NCBI RefSeq assembly: GCF_000430785.1
Contig: NZ_AUMR01000038.1
Coordinates: forward strand, 1-64,000
Reading direction: 5' to 3'
DNA from: Ectobacillus panaciterrae DSM 19096
GTDB taxonomy: Bacteria > Bacillota > Bacilli > Bacillales > Bacillaceae_G
DNA: 64,000 nucleotides
Each line of letters starts with the position of its first letter. Position 1 is the first letter of the stretch. The notes under the pieces were generated by a model. It ran no database searches and had not been told where the DNA came from. It saw only the letters and a program-made list of their open reading frames with translations. Shown in pieces: positions 8,983-18,177 of the stretch. The position numbers and the translations under genes were made by a program.

Positions 8983-9581
8983 TACGTATTGTAATTGCAG
9001 AAGACCAGCGGATGCTTCGGGGAGCCCTCGGGGCATTGCTTGATTTGGAAGATGATATTGAAGTCGTCGGGCAAGCGGCGAACGGGGAGGAAGCCCTGAA
9101 GCTTATACAATCCATGCAGCCGGACATATGCTTAATGGATATTGAGATGCCGCTCAAGAGCGGCTTGGACGTTGCAGAGGAGCTAAGGAAGCAACAATCG
9201 CCTTGCCGCGTTATGATTTTGACGACATTCGCTCGTCCCGGTTATTTTGAGAGAGCGATGAAGGCAGGCATTCACGGGTATTTGCTTAAGGATGGACCGA
9301 GCGAGGATTTGGCGGCATCCATCCGCAATGTTATGAAAGGCAAGCGCGAGATCTCGCCGGATTTAATGTTCGGCATGTGGCAAGAGGAAAATCCGCTGAC
9401 AGATCGCGAGAAGGAGCTGCTCGTGCTTGCACGGGAAGGAAAAACGACAAATGAAATCGCAAACATGCTGTACTTATCTTCAGGCACTGTGCGCAACTAC
9501 ATGTCAGAGATTCTAAATAAGCTCGGGGCGCGCAACCGCATCGAAGCGATTGCAGCTGCAGAGGAAAAAGGCTGGATATAA
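8979..9581 (+). CDS. Response regulator, DesR/YvfU-like (NarL/LuxR family)
   Basis: The 200-residue protein has a receiver domain (acidic pocket IAEDQRM, phosphorylated Asp in CLMDIEMPLKSG, Lys of GYLLKDGPSED) and a C-terminal LuxR helix-turn-helix (LTDREKELLVLAREGKTTNE, SGTVRNYMSEIL, NRIEAI). It is very similar to DesR. It likely binds the ATGACATTTGTCAT palindrome before the operon. Its TAA stop uses the first two A residues of a family B repeat. Confidence 0.94.
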   Translation: MIRIVIAEDQRMLRGALGALLDLEDDIEVVGQAANGEEALKLIQSMQPDICLMDIEMPLKSGLDVAEELRKQQSPCRVMILTTFARPGYFERAMKAGIHGYLLKDGPSEDLAASIRNVMKGKREISPDLMFGMWQEENPLTDREKELLVLAREGKTTNEIANMLYLSSGTVRNYMSEILNKLGARNRIEAIAAAEEKGWI

Positions 9582-9711
9582 GAAAAGCGGAACCGGCTCG
9601 CTCAGGCACAGAGCCTAAGGTTCTCCGCCCTAAAAGGCGCTTTTTGCCTTTTTGTGGCGGAGGTTCTTAGGCGGCAGTGCCTAGCCGGTGGAGCTGGACA
9701 TGAAGAAAAGC
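9580..9711 (+). repeat. Family B structured repeat, copy 1
   Basis: Unit from AAGAAAAGC to CTGGACATG, followed by the AAGAAAAGC start of a further unit. Paired arms: AGGCAC with GTGCCT, CCTAAG with CTTAGG, CTCCGCC with GGCGGAG, and a terminal AAAGGCG/CTTT stem. It begins inside the stop codon of the response-regulator gene and separates it from the convergent GGDEF-EAL gene, where it may terminate transcription on both strands. Confidence 0.9.
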
Positions 9712-9718
9712 AGGATTC

Positions 9719-11731
9719 CTATAAAGAAAGCATGTTTTTTGATGCCAGCTTAATGCGGTTGGACAGCAGGACATCCCATACTTTGTCTGCGTCAACCGGC
9801 TTGCTTATATAAAATCCTTGGATTTGATCGCATTGCTGTCTGCTTAAAAAAGACCACTGTTCGTTCGTTTCCACACCTTCTGCGATGACCGTCAGCTGCA
9901 GGTTTTTGGCCATCATAATAATGGATGAAATAATCGCTTCTTCCTGCGGGTTGTTTTGAATTTCCTTAATAAATTCCCGGGCAATCTTCAATGTATGAAT
10001 CGGATACTTCGTTAAGTAAGATAAAGAAGAATAGCCCGTGCCGAAATCATCAATGGAGATTTGGACGTTCAACCGCTTTAACTGATTCAATTTTTTAATG
10101 ACTTGCTCCTCTTTTTTCATCGCGACGCCTTCTGTAATTTCTAAATCCAGCAAATGCGCCGGCAGCTTTGTTTCTTCCAGTATACTTGAAACGAGCTCTA
10201 CAAGGTTGGACTGGTTGAACTGCAGAGGAGATAAATTCACGCCCACCTTTAAATGTGCATAGCCCCTATCGTGCCACTCGATAGCTTGCTGACAAGCCGT
10301 TCGGAGAATCCATTCTCCGATAGGAATGATAAGCCCGGTTTCTTCAGCGATCGGGATAAATTCAGCAGGAGATACCATCCCAAATTTCGGATGCTTCCAG
10401 CGCAGCAATGCTTCAAAGCCTATGATTTCATGCGTTTCCATATTCACCTGCGGCTGATAATGAAGAACAAGCTCATTGTTTTGCAGAGCCTGATTCAGTT
10501 CTCCTTCTAAGAAATGCTTCTCATCCTCTACATCACTCATTTCTTGGGAATAAAATATGTATTTGTTTTTTCCGCTTGCCTTGGCTCGATACATAGCGAT
10601 ATCCGCGTTTTTCATAAGTTTTGTTACATTTGTGCCGTGAGAAGGATGAAGAGCAATTCCGATGCTTGGCGTAATTTTTAATTCATTTCCGCTGACATAT
10701 ATAGGTTCATTTAATAGCTCCAGCAAGCGCTCCGCAGTAAGCGCAGCTCCTTGTTGCGAGAAGACATCGGTGAGAAGAACCGTAAATTCATCTCCACCTT
10801 GGCGTGCTACAATATCTTTAGAGCGCAGAGATTGCTGAAGCCGTTTGCTGACCTCAATAAGCAGGAGGTCGCCGATATCATGTCCGAGACGATCATTAAC
10901 CTTTTTGAATCGGTCTAAATCAATGAACAGAACAGCTGTCATCGTTTCACGCTTCGTTGCTGTTTTCAGAGCTTCTGCCAAGCAATTCTCAAACTTTCTT
11001 CGATTCGGCAAGCTTGTGAGAGCATCGTGGAATGCCATATGCTCTACTTGCCGCTGTTTTTGCTTCAATTCTGTCGTATCCCTTGCAATGCCATACATGC
11101 CGATAGTTTTATTGCCTACCAAGGTGGGGATTAAGGTAACTTGCAAATAAGAGAACTCCTTCTCTTTGTCGCAGGCGCGTACTTCAAAAGTTTGCGATAA
11201 ACCAGTTTTCGCCTGGCGTATAGCGTCACGTGCCATATACTGATCGTCTTCTACCACATAATTCAAGAAGGATTGTCCATTTAGCTCCTCGAATGTGTAG
11301 CCTAGGATTTCCATGCAGGATGTATTGGCACTTTGGAAATTTCCACTCATATCTAAGGAAAATACGGCATCCGGATGATTTTCAAACAATGTTTTATATT
11401 GTTGCTCGCTTTTAGAAAGAGCTTGAATGCCTTCATTGACTTTATCTTCGAGCTGTTCGTTCAAGCTATGATACGTGCGAAGAAGCTGCCGGTTATCACG
11501 CCACATGAAGATTTGCCGGAAAAACAATAATGCGAAGGCCGTGCAAAGTCCTATCCTCATAAAACGATCTTGCGCTATGTCCAGCACAGTGAACTTGAAA
11601 ATAATGAGAATGTAAATATAAAGGGAAAAAAAGCGGATGTAATGCCAACTTGTAAGATACTTTGCGGAATGTACTTCCTTTAAGGTTTCCTTATGAAATC
11701 TATCCATTTCTATATACTCCATTTCTGGCAT
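9719..11731 (-). CDS. Membrane PAS-GGDEF-EAL cyclic-di-GMP enzyme
   Basis: The protein of up to 670 residues has two N-terminal membrane helices (about residues 30-75), a short coiled linker, a PAS domain (about 105-225), a GGDEF domain with intact RQGGDEF and an RxxD inhibition site (RSKD) five residues before it, then an EAL domain with EALLRW, DDFGTGYSSLSYL and EGVET. Both cyclase and phosphodiesterase signatures look active, so it could make or degrade c-di-GMP. The start is uncertain: ATG 11731 lacks a ribosome site, whereas Met7 (ATGGATAGA) has GGAG upstream. Confidence 0.93.
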   Translation of the reverse strand: MPEMEYIEMDRFHKETLKEVHSAKYLTSWHYIRFFSLYIYILIIFKFTVLDIAQDRFMRIGLCTAFALLFFRQIFMWRDNRQLLRTYHSLNEQLEDKVNEGIQALSKSEQQYKTLFENHPDAVFSLDMSGNFQSANTSCMEILGYTFEELNGQSFLNYVVEDDQYMARDAIRQAKTGLSQTFEVRACDKEKEFSYLQVTLIPTLVGNKTIGMYGIARDTTELKQKQRQVEHMAFHDALTSLPNRRKFENCLAEALKTATKRETMTAVLFIDLDRFKKVNDRLGHDIGDLLLIEVSKRLQQSLRSKDIVARQGGDEFTVLLTDVFSQQGAALTAERLLELLNEPIYVSGNELKITPSIGIALHPSHGTNVTKLMKNADIAMYRAKASGKNKYIFYSQEMSDVEDEKHFLEGELNQALQNNELVLHYQPQVNMETHEIIGFEALLRWKHPKFGMVSPAEFIPIAEETGLIIPIGEWILRTACQQAIEWHDRGYAHLKVGVNLSPLQFNQSNLVELVSSILEETKLPAHLLDLEITEGVAMKKEEQVIKKLNQLKRLNVQISIDDFGTGYSSLSYLTKYPIHTLKIAREFIKEIQNNPQEEAIISSIIMMAKNLQLTVIAEGVETNEQWSFLSRQQCDQIQGFYISKPVDADKVWDVLLSNRIKLASKNMLSL

Positions 11732-11751
11732 AAGGCTATTACATTCAAATG

Positions 11752-11779
11752 ATATTACAAAATGTAAATATAACGTTAA
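11752..11779 (-). promoter_or_regulatory. Candidate promoter of the GGDEF-EAL gene
   Basis: On the minus strand TTAACG (11774-11779), a 16-base spacer and TAATAT (11752-11757) lie just upstream of the gene. The match is moderate. Confidence 0.35.
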
Positions 11780-11814
11780 ATTAATATTACGTTTTGTTGA
11801 ATGAATATGGAGGA

Positions 11815-12011
11815 TTACATTTCAAATGCGCCATCTACAAAATCAGCATACGAGCGAAATTCCTTTTCAGATTTGGGAGAAGAGAGATGCACCTTCGGAA
11901 TGATATTTGTATGCGTCTATGTAGCAAACACCACCGGAAGCATCATTGTTTTACGGGAGAGCAGTCCCAAAGCGCCAGGGCGTGAGATATATACTCAAAT
12001 TGAATTCTCAT
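11815..12011 (-). pseudogene. uvsE: Remnant of uvsE (UV damage endonuclease), internally deleted
   Basis: Read on the minus strand, a good ribosome site (AAGAAGGAG) precedes ATG 12011 and MRIQFEYISHALALWDCSPV, which matches the UvsE N-terminus, then a stop. Further on, in another frame, [21 protein letters not shown], a typical UvsE C-terminal segment, is followed by a stop at 11815. About 80 percent of a ~320-codon gene is missing between the two parts. In B. subtilis uvsE (ywjD) lies directly downstream of ywjE (cls), exactly as here. The gene is dead. Confidence 0.85.
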
Positions 12012-12032
12012 AGATTCTTCTCCTTCTTGTTC

Positions 12033-13226
12033 TTAGAGGAAAAATGCAACTGCTGTAGCCAGCCACTCCTTGCATCGTTTCGAAAACGGAAGATTTGATA
12101 TTTCTTCCAAGGTGAGAAGCTGGGAATTCTCCAAATCTTGATCAACCTCCTTTTTCACAACTTCAATGAAAGACTTATCATAAATAAAACAATTTATTTC
12201 GTGGTTAATATATAAGCTGCGTAAATCGAAATTCGCTGTGCCGATGTCGCAAATACGTCCATCAACCATTATGATTTTTGCATGAAAAAAACCGTCTTCA
12301 AATTGATAAATAGAGCAGCCTGCACGAAGCAAAGGCCGGCAGTATGGAAGCTTTGCTTCCCGGACGAGCGGATGATCTGCTTTTTTTGGCACTAGAATTG
12401 TAATGCGGATACCGCGCTCGGCTGCGCGAAGCAAAGCGCGCTGCAGCTTGCGTCCCGGAATGAAATACGGCGTGCCGATATATAAATCATGCTCGGCTTC
12501 CTCAATCAAATCCAGAAAGGCTTGCTGCAGGTAAGCGCCGTCTGTCGGAACGAAGCGATGCAGAGCGGAGCCTTTCGCAAGGGCGGGGTAATATTTCGAT
12601 TCTTTGATCAAATCTTCTTTTGTTTCATCGCGCCAATCGTGAAGAAACTGCACCTGTAAATCCTGTACGCCTTCACCTGTAAGGCGAAGATGATAATCGC
12701 GCCAATTGCCGAGCTGCGGATCGTGCCCCAAATATTCTTCACCGATGTTAAAGCCGCCGATATAACCGATTTTACCGTCAATAATAGTAATTTTCCGGTG
12801 ATTGCGCTGATTGGCTGAATAAAATAGAAATGGCAGCCGAATCGTGTGGCAAAATGAGAAATGAACACCGTTTTCGCGCAGCTGCCGAATGGAATCTTTT
12901 GATAGATGGTGGCTGCCGATGCGATCTAACAGCAGACGCACTTCAATTCCTTGCCTTGCTTTTTCCATTAAAAGCTCCAAAAATTTATGACTAACGCGGT
13001 CATTGTTCACAATAAAGAATAAAATATGAATATGATGGCGCGCGTGTTGTATATCAGCGAATAAATCATCATAAAGCGTCTGGCCGCATGTATATAAACG
13101 AAAATCGCTATGGCGCATCGGGAATTTGCGAACCTCCGCCCGCTTTAGCTGATTTCGTCTTCCGAGACAAAAATCCACGCCGGCCCATACGACAAGCAAG
13201 ACGAGGAAGCGAAAGAAAAAAGACAT
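12033..13226 (-). CDS. ywjE: Cardiolipin synthase-like phospholipase D family protein (YwjE)
   Basis: The 397-residue membrane enzyme has one N-terminal helix (FFFRFLVLLVVWAGVDF) and two HKD motifs: HRKITIIDGKIGYIGG and HAKIIMVDGRICDIGTAN. It probably condenses phosphatidylglycerols into cardiolipin. ATG 13226 follows a strong GGAGGGGG site and gives the 398-residue length of B. subtilis YwjE; the longer in-frame reading from 13328 has no support. The gene is divergent from fadF and was followed by uvsE, now destroyed. Confidence 0.94.
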   Translation of the reverse strand: MSFFFRFLVLLVVWAGVDFCLGRRNQLKRAEVRKFPMRHSDFRLYTCGQTLYDDLFADIQHARHHIHILFFIVNNDRVSHKFLELLMEKARQGIEVRLLLDRIGSHHLSKDSIRQLRENGVHFSFCHTIRLPFLFYSANQRNHRKITIIDGKIGYIGGFNIGEEYLGHDPQLGNWRDYHLRLTGEGVQDLQVQFLHDWRDETKEDLIKESKYYPALAKGSALHRFVPTDGAYLQQAFLDLIEEAEHDLYIGTPYFIPGRKLQRALLRAAERGIRITILVPKKADHPLVREAKLPYCRPLLRAGCSIYQFEDGFFHAKIIMVDGRICDIGTANFDLRSLYINHEINCFIYDKSFIEVVKKEVDQDLENSQLLTLEEISNLPFSKRCKEWLATAVAFFL

Positions 13227-13308
13227 AAAAACCCCCCTCCTGATACACTGGTTCTTATAGTTTCGCCTGAAGAGGAAAAAAAATTCTTTTGTTGTATAAC
13301 AAAAACTG

Positions 13309-13336
13309 TTGACTGAATGCTCACTCATACTATAAT
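13309..13336 (+). promoter_or_regulatory. SigA promoter of fadF with FadR-like operator in the spacer
   Basis: TTGACT (13309-13314), 16-base spacer, TATAAT (13331-13336). The spacer region 13314-13331 matches the B. subtilis FadR operator consensus TGAATGANTANTCATTCA at 12 of 16 defined positions. This indicates repression by a FadR-type regulator that is relieved by long-chain acyl-CoA. Confidence 0.8.
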
Positions 13337-13453
13337 AAAAGTAGATAAAAAATTCAGAAGATTTTTTTGGTTCTAAATGTTTAAAAAAGGGGGGTAAAAA
13401 TTTTTACTAGTTCCTCACGCAAATCGTATACATATAAAGAGAGGGGATGAAGC

Positions 13454-15559
13454 ATGAACGGCTGGCTTCTTGTAAACTGGTTAGCATTTCTCGGCATAAC
13501 GAGTTATGGCGTGTATCTGTTTGTATACCTCATTCAAACGAGACTTGCTTACATCAAATTGGGGAAAAAGGTTGAATTCGATAACAAAGTAAAAGAGAGA
13601 TGGGAACGCGTAAAAGTGAACGTGTTCGGACAAAAAAAGCTGCTCAAAGATAAGAAAAGCGGCATTATGCACGTTATGTTCTTCTATGGATTCATTCTCG
13701 TCCAGTTCGGAGCATTAGACTTCATTTGGAAAGGCTTAGCACCAGGATCACATCTTCCGCTTGGACCACTCTACCCTGCATTCACATTCTTCCAGGAAAT
13801 TGTTACATTCGTTATTTTAATCGCTGTGTATTGGGCTTTTTATAGACGTTATATTGAAAAGCTTGTTCGCTTAAAACGAAACTTTAAAGCGGGACTTGTT
13901 TTAATCTTTATCGGCGGCTTAATGCTTTCTGTATTGTTAGGAAACGGTGCAGGCATCATTTGGCACGGTGAAGAGCTGTCATGGAGCGAGCCAATCGCTT
14001 CCGGCATCGCTTATTTATTATCCGGCATCGGCACAACAGGCGCGATCGTCATTTTCTATATCGCTTGGTGGATTCACTTAACAATTCTATTAACATTCTT
14101 AGTATACGTGCCTCAATCGAAGCACGCCCATTTAATTGCCGGTCCTGCAAACGTTTACTTCGGGCGTTTGACGAATCCGGGCAAGCTTGAAAAAATCGAT
14201 TTTGAAGATGAATCACAGGAATCCTTCGGGGTCGGAAAAATTCAAGACTTTAAGCAAACACAGCTTATCGACTTGTACGCTTGCGTAGAGTGCGGCAGAT
14301 GTACGAATATGTGTCCAGCAACGGGAACAGGCAAAATGCTGTCTCCGATGGACTTGATTGTAAAACTGCGTGACCACTTAACAGATACAGGTGCGGCTGT
14401 TACGTCCCGCACGCCTTGGGTTCCGGCATTTGCATTTGCCAATACACAAGGAAATCAGTTGGCAATGGCTGCAGGACAGCAGGAATCCGCTGCGGCGCTT
14501 GCATACAGCCCGAGCTTAATCGGCGAGGTTATCACAGAAGAGGAGATTTGGGCATGTACAACGTGCCGTAACTGTGAAGACCAGTGTCCGGTTATGAACG
14601 AGCACGTGGATAAAATTATCGACCTGCGCCGCTACCTCGTATTAACAGAAGGAAAGATGGACGCAGATGCGCAGCGAGCGATGACAAATATCGAACGTCA
14701 AGGCAACCCTTGGGGCTTAAGCCGCAAAGAACGCGAAACTTGGCGTGAAGCAAGAGAAGATGTTCATATCCCGACTGTAAAAGAAATGTCCAAAGCGGGA
14801 GAAGAATTTGAATATCTCTTCTGGGTCGGATCTATGGGTTCTTACGATAATCGCAGCCAAAAAATCGCGCTATCCTTCGCGAAGCTTATGAACGAAGCTG
14901 GCATTAAGTTTGCGATTCTTGGAAACAAAGAAAAGAACTCCGGCGATACGCCGCGCCGTCTCGGAAATGAATTCTTGTTCCAAGACATGGCAGCGAAAAA
15001 CATCGAAGAGTTTGAAAAAGCAGGCGTGAAGAAAATTGTAACAATCGACCCGCATGCATACAACATCTTTAAAAACGAGTATCCAGACTTCGGTTTAGAA
15101 GCGGAAGTCTACCATCATACAGAACTATTGGCACAATGGGTACAAGAAGGAAAACTGAAGCCGAATCACGAAGTAAATGAAACGATTACGTACCATGATT
15201 CCTGCTACTTGGGACGCTACAACGAAGTATATGAAGCGCCTCGTTCCATTTTGAAAGCGGTTCCGGGCGTAAAGGTTGTGGAAATGGAACGCAACCGCGA
15301 AACAGGAATGTGCTGCGGCGCCGGCGGCGGTCTCATGTGGATGGAAGAGCACGCAGGCACTCGCATCAACGTAGCGAGAACCGAGCAAGCTCTTGCGGTC
15401 AAGCCAACCGTTATCAGTACAGGATGTCCGTATTGCTTGACGATGATCAGCGACGGAACGAAGGCGAAGGAAGCAGAAGAGCAAGTACAAACGCTCGACG
15501 TAACAGAAATCCTAGAGAAATCTGTTATAGGCATGAATGAAAGAACACCCGCAATTTGA
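13454..15559 (+). CDS. fadF: FadF: iron-sulfur (CCG-domain) oxidoreductase of fatty-acid oxidation
   Basis: The 701-residue membrane protein has several N-terminal helices (first about 250 residues), two 4Fe-4S clusters (CVECGRCTNMC and CTTCRNCEDQC) and two C-terminal CCG heterodisulfide-reductase-type domains (DSCYLGRYNE; MCCGAGGG). It is thought to pass electrons from acyl-CoA dehydrogenase/ETF to the quinone pool. The gene heads a beta-oxidation cluster and has a FadR-type operator in its promoter. The site GAGGGGATG precedes ATG 13454. Confidence 0.95.
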   Translation: MNGWLLVNWLAFLGITSYGVYLFVYLIQTRLAYIKLGKKVEFDNKVKERWERVKVNVFGQKKLLKDKKSGIMHVMFFYGFILVQFGALDFIWKGLAPGSHLPLGPLYPAFTFFQEIVTFVILIAVYWAFYRRYIEKLVRLKRNFKAGLVLIFIGGLMLSVLLGNGAGIIWHGEELSWSEPIASGIAYLLSGIGTTGAIVIFYIAWWIHLTILLTFLVYVPQSKHAHLIAGPANVYFGRLTNPGKLEKIDFEDESQESFGVGKIQDFKQTQLIDLYACVECGRCTNMCPATGTGKMLSPMDLIVKLRDHLTDTGAAVTSRTPWVPAFAFANTQGNQLAMAAGQQESAAALAYSPSLIGEVITEEEIWACTTCRNCEDQCPVMNEHVDKIIDLRRYLVLTEGKMDADAQRAMTNIERQGNPWGLSRKERETWREAREDVHIPTVKEMSKAGEEFEYLFWVGSMGSYDNRSQKIALSFAKLMNEAGIKFAILGNKEKNSGDTPRRLGNEFLFQDMAAKNIEEFEKAGVKKIVTIDPHAYNIFKNEYPDFGLEAEVYHHTELLAQWVQEGKLKPNHEVNETITYHDSCYLGRYNEVYEAPRSILKAVPGVKVVEMERNRETGMCCGAGGGLMWMEEHAGTRINVARTEQALAVKPTVISTGCPYCLTMISDGTKAKEAEEQVQTLDVTEILEKSVIGMNERTPAI

Positions 15560-15563
15560 GAAG

Positions 15564-15590
15564 AAAAGAGGTGCGCCTGCACCTCTTTTC
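15564..15590 (+). terminator. Terminator-like hairpin after fadF
   Basis: AAAAGAGGTGC and GCACCTCTTTT form an 11-base stem with a GCCT loop. The T-run is short (TTTTC), so read-through into the downstream thiolase gene is possible. Confidence 0.7.
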
Positions 15591-15620
15591 ACAGCAGCAA
15601 CATCGAGCGAGCGTTCAATC

Positions 15621-15773
15621 AAGAAAAGCGGAACCGGCTCGTTCAGGCGCAGAACCTAAGGTTCTCCGCCCTAAAAAGCGCTTTTTGCTTTTTTGAGGCG
15701 GAGGTTCTTAGGTGGCAGCGCCTAGCCGGCAGAGCTGGACATCAAGAAAAGCGGAATCGGCTCGTTCAGCTCC
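15621..15773 (+). repeat. Family B structured repeat, copy 2 plus partial next unit
   Basis: Full unit AAGAAAAGC to CTGGACATC, then the first 30 bases of another unit ending CTCGTTCAGCTCC. Paired arms: AGGCGC/GCGCCT, CCTAAG/CTTAGG, CTCCGCC/GGCGGAG. It lies between fadF and the thiolase gene. Confidence 0.9.
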
Positions 15774-15819
15774 AAAAATGAATTCTTTCAATTTCAAAAG
15801 TAACAAAGGGGGACTTTAC

Positions 15820-17001
15820 ATGGGGAAAACAGTAATTATTGGGGCGGCAAGAACGCCTATCGGTAAATTCGGCGGTGCTTTAAAAGACGTGAAGGCGGCA
15901 GAGCTTGGGGGAACTGCCATCAAAGCGGCTTTAGAACGAGCAAATGTTATACCGACTGATGTAGAGGAAGTTATTTTCGGTACAGTTGTGCAGGGGGGCC
16001 AAGGGCAAATCCCATCTCGTCAGGCAGCACGCAATGCAGAAATTTCCTGGGAAACGCACACGGAAACAATCAACAAAGTGTGTGCTTCCGGGTTAAGGGC
16101 GGTAACGTTAGCGGATCAAATCATCCGCGCTGGCGACCAATCGCTAATCGTGGCAGGAGGCATGGAATCCATGAGCAACGCTCCTTATATTCTGAAGGGA
16201 GCGCGCTGGGGATATCGCATGGGGCATAGCGAGGTAGTGGACCTTAACATCGCAGATGGATTAACGTGCTCCTTCTCCGGTGTTCATATGGGCACATACG
16301 GAAACGAAGTGGCAAGCGAAGACAATATTTCTCGCGAAGAGCAGGATGAGTGGGCATACCACAGCCATATGAAAGCAGTAACAGCTCGTAAAGAAGGCCG
16401 TTTTGAAGAGGAAATCGTGCCTGTAACTATTCCGCAGCGCAAGGGAGACCCGATTGTCGTGGCTCACGATGAAGCGCCTCGTGAAGATACGACTGTTGAG
16501 AAGCTCGCGAAGCTGAAGCCGGTATTTGGCGCAAACGGAACAATTACGGCAGGAAATGCGCCCGGCTTGAACGACGGAGCGGCAGCACTTGTTTTAATGA
16601 GCGAAGAACGCGCGCAAGCAGAAGGCAAAACGCCGATTGCGACAATCCTCGGCCAAGCGGCAATTGCGGTAGAAGCGAAGGATTTCCCTAGAACACCGGG
16701 TTATGTCATTAACGAGCTGTTAAAGAAAACAGGAAAAACAGTAGAAGAAATCGACTTGTTTGAAATCAACGAAGCATTCGCAGCAGTTGCGATTGCAAGC
16801 AGCCGAATTGCAGGCTTGGACTTGGAAAAAGTGAACGTAAACGGCGGTGCTGTAGCGATGGGTCACCCAATCGGCGCAAGCGGCGCCCGCATCATCGTAT
16901 CCTTGATTCATGCATTAAAGCAACGCGGCGGCGGCATCGGCATCGCAGCAATCTGCAGCGGCGGCGGCCAAGGCGATGCGATCATGATCGAAGTGAAATA
17001 A
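15820..17001 (+). CDS. mmgA: Acetyl-CoA C-acyltransferase (thiolase)
   Basis: The 393-residue thiolase has the acyl-binding Cys in [12 protein letters not shown], the His in [17 protein letters not shown] and the second Cys in [13 protein letters not shown]. It cleaves or forms acetoacetyl-CoA/3-ketoacyl-CoA. ATG 15820 ([15 protein letters not shown]) with AAAGGGGGA is the true start; the in-frame extension upstream is repeat sequence. With the following dehydrogenases it forms a beta-oxidation unit resembling mmgABC. Its TAA uses the first two A residues of a family B repeat. Confidence 0.95.
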   Translation: MGKTVIIGAARTPIGKFGGALKDVKAAELGGTAIKAALERANVIPTDVEEVIFGTVVQGGQGQIPSRQAARNAEISWETHTETINKVCASGLRAVTLADQIIRAGDQSLIVAGGMESMSNAPYILKGARWGYRMGHSEVVDLNIADGLTCSFSGVHMGTYGNEVASEDNISREEQDEWAYHSHMKAVTARKEGRFEEEIVPVTIPQRKGDPIVVAHDEAPREDTTVEKLAKLKPVFGANGTITAGNAPGLNDGAAALVLMSEERAQAEGKTPIATILGQAAIAVEAKDFPRTPGYVINELLKKTGKTVEEIDLFEINEAFAAVAIASSRIAGLDLEKVNVNGGAVAMGHPIGASGARIIVSLIHALKQRGGGIGIAAICSGGGQGDAIMIEVK

Positions 17002-17150
17002 GAAAAGCGGAGCCGGCTCGTTCAGGCGCAGAACCAGAGGTTCTCACCCCATAAAGGCGCTTTTTGCCTTTATGTGGGTGAGGTTCTCTGGTGGCAGCGC
17101 CTAGCCGGTGGAGCTGGACATAAAGAAAAGCGGAATCGGCTCGTTCAGCT
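17000..17150 (+). repeat. Family B structured repeat, copy 3 plus partial next unit
   Basis: The unit starts inside the thiolase stop codon. Paired arms: AGGCGC/GCGCCT, CCAGAG/CTCTGG, CTCACCC/GGGTGAG. A second unit start (AAGAAAAGCGGAATCGG to TCAGCT) follows. Confidence 0.9.
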
Positions 17151-17245
17151 TTCGATGATATGGGGATGCCCGCGGGACTGGCGAAATGGCTTTATTAAAA
17201 AGGTGGAGGCAAACCCTCTCCCTCTTAAAACAAGGAGGATGAAAT

Positions 17246-18097
17246 ATGAACGTTCAAAACATAGTGGTAATCGGCGCAGGACAAATGGGGTCTGGGATTG
17301 CGCAAGTATGTGCGATGGCAGGGTATTCCGTAAGCTTGCAGGATTTGAAGCAAGAGCAAATCGACAAAGGAATTGGCATTATTACGAAAAACCTTTCCCG
17401 TCAAGTGGAAAAAGGCCGCATGACAGAAGAGGAAAAGCAAGCTGTATTAGATAGAATTTCTCCGGCATTGGACCTTGCGTGCGCAAGGGAAGCGGATCTT
17501 GTCATTGAAGCGGCAGTAGAACGCATGGATATTAAAAAACAAATTTTTGCGCAGTTGGATGAAATTACACCTTCACATACCATTTTGGCTACAAATACTT
17601 CATCGCTCCCTATCACAGAAATCGCAGCAGCTACGAAGCGTCCGGAGCAAGTAATCGGCATGCACTTCATGAACCCGGTACCGGTCATGAAGCTTGTAGA
17701 AATTATCCGCGGACTCGCCACAACAGACGAAGTATATCAAACGATTGAAGACATCACGAAGAAAATCGGCAAAGTGCCGGTAGAAGTAAATGATTTTCCT
17801 GGCTTTATCTCCAACAGAATTTTGCTTCCAATGATCAATGAAGCCATTTATGCATTATATGAAGGTGTCGCAACGAAAGAAGCAATCGACGATGTGATGA
17901 AGCTTGGCATGAACCATCCGATGGGACCTCTTACACTGGCTGACTTTATCGGCTTAGATACATGTTTATACATTATGGAAGTGTTGCATGAAGGCTTGGG
18001 CGACAGCAAATACCGTCCGTGCCCGCTTCTTCGCAAATATGTAAGCGCAGGCTGGTTAGGCAAGAAAACAGGCCGCGGCTTCTACGTATACGAGTAA
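17246..18097 (+). CDS. mmgB: 3-hydroxybutyryl-CoA/3-hydroxyacyl-CoA dehydrogenase
   Basis: The 283-residue NAD enzyme has the Rossmann motif VVIGAGQMGSGIAQVCA, the catalytic-dyad region GMHFMNPVPVMKLVEIIRG and the C-terminal domain DDVMKLGMNHPMGPLTLADFIGLD. It oxidises 3-hydroxyacyl-CoA to the substrate of the upstream thiolase. AAGGAGGATG precedes ATG 17246. Full length for the family. Confidence 0.95.
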   Translation: MNVQNIVVIGAGQMGSGIAQVCAMAGYSVSLQDLKQEQIDKGIGIITKNLSRQVEKGRMTEEEKQAVLDRISPALDLACAREADLVIEAAVERMDIKKQIFAQLDEITPSHTILATNTSSLPITEIAAATKRPEQVIGMHFMNPVPVMKLVEIIRGLATTDEVYQTIEDITKKIGKVPVEVNDFPGFISNRILLPMINEAIYALYEGVATKEAIDDVMKLGMNHPMGPLTLADFIGLDTCLYIMEVLHEGLGDSKYRPCPLLRKYVSAGWLGKKTGRGFYVYE

Positions 18098-18177
18098 GGC
18101 AATACTTCACAAGCGGAGATTTCCCCAATGATGTTAAAGAGGAAGCAAGTCATAATTTCTACACCGAGGTGAGGGGC

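Noticed and set aside
11794-12013. Plus-strand ORFs of 63 and 70 codons
   Set aside because: They are antisense to the uvsE remnant and lack a convincing ribosome site.
15712-15819. 36-codon N-terminal extension of the thiolase
   Set aside because: It is translated family B repeat; the conserved thiolase N-terminus and ribosome site place the start at 15820.
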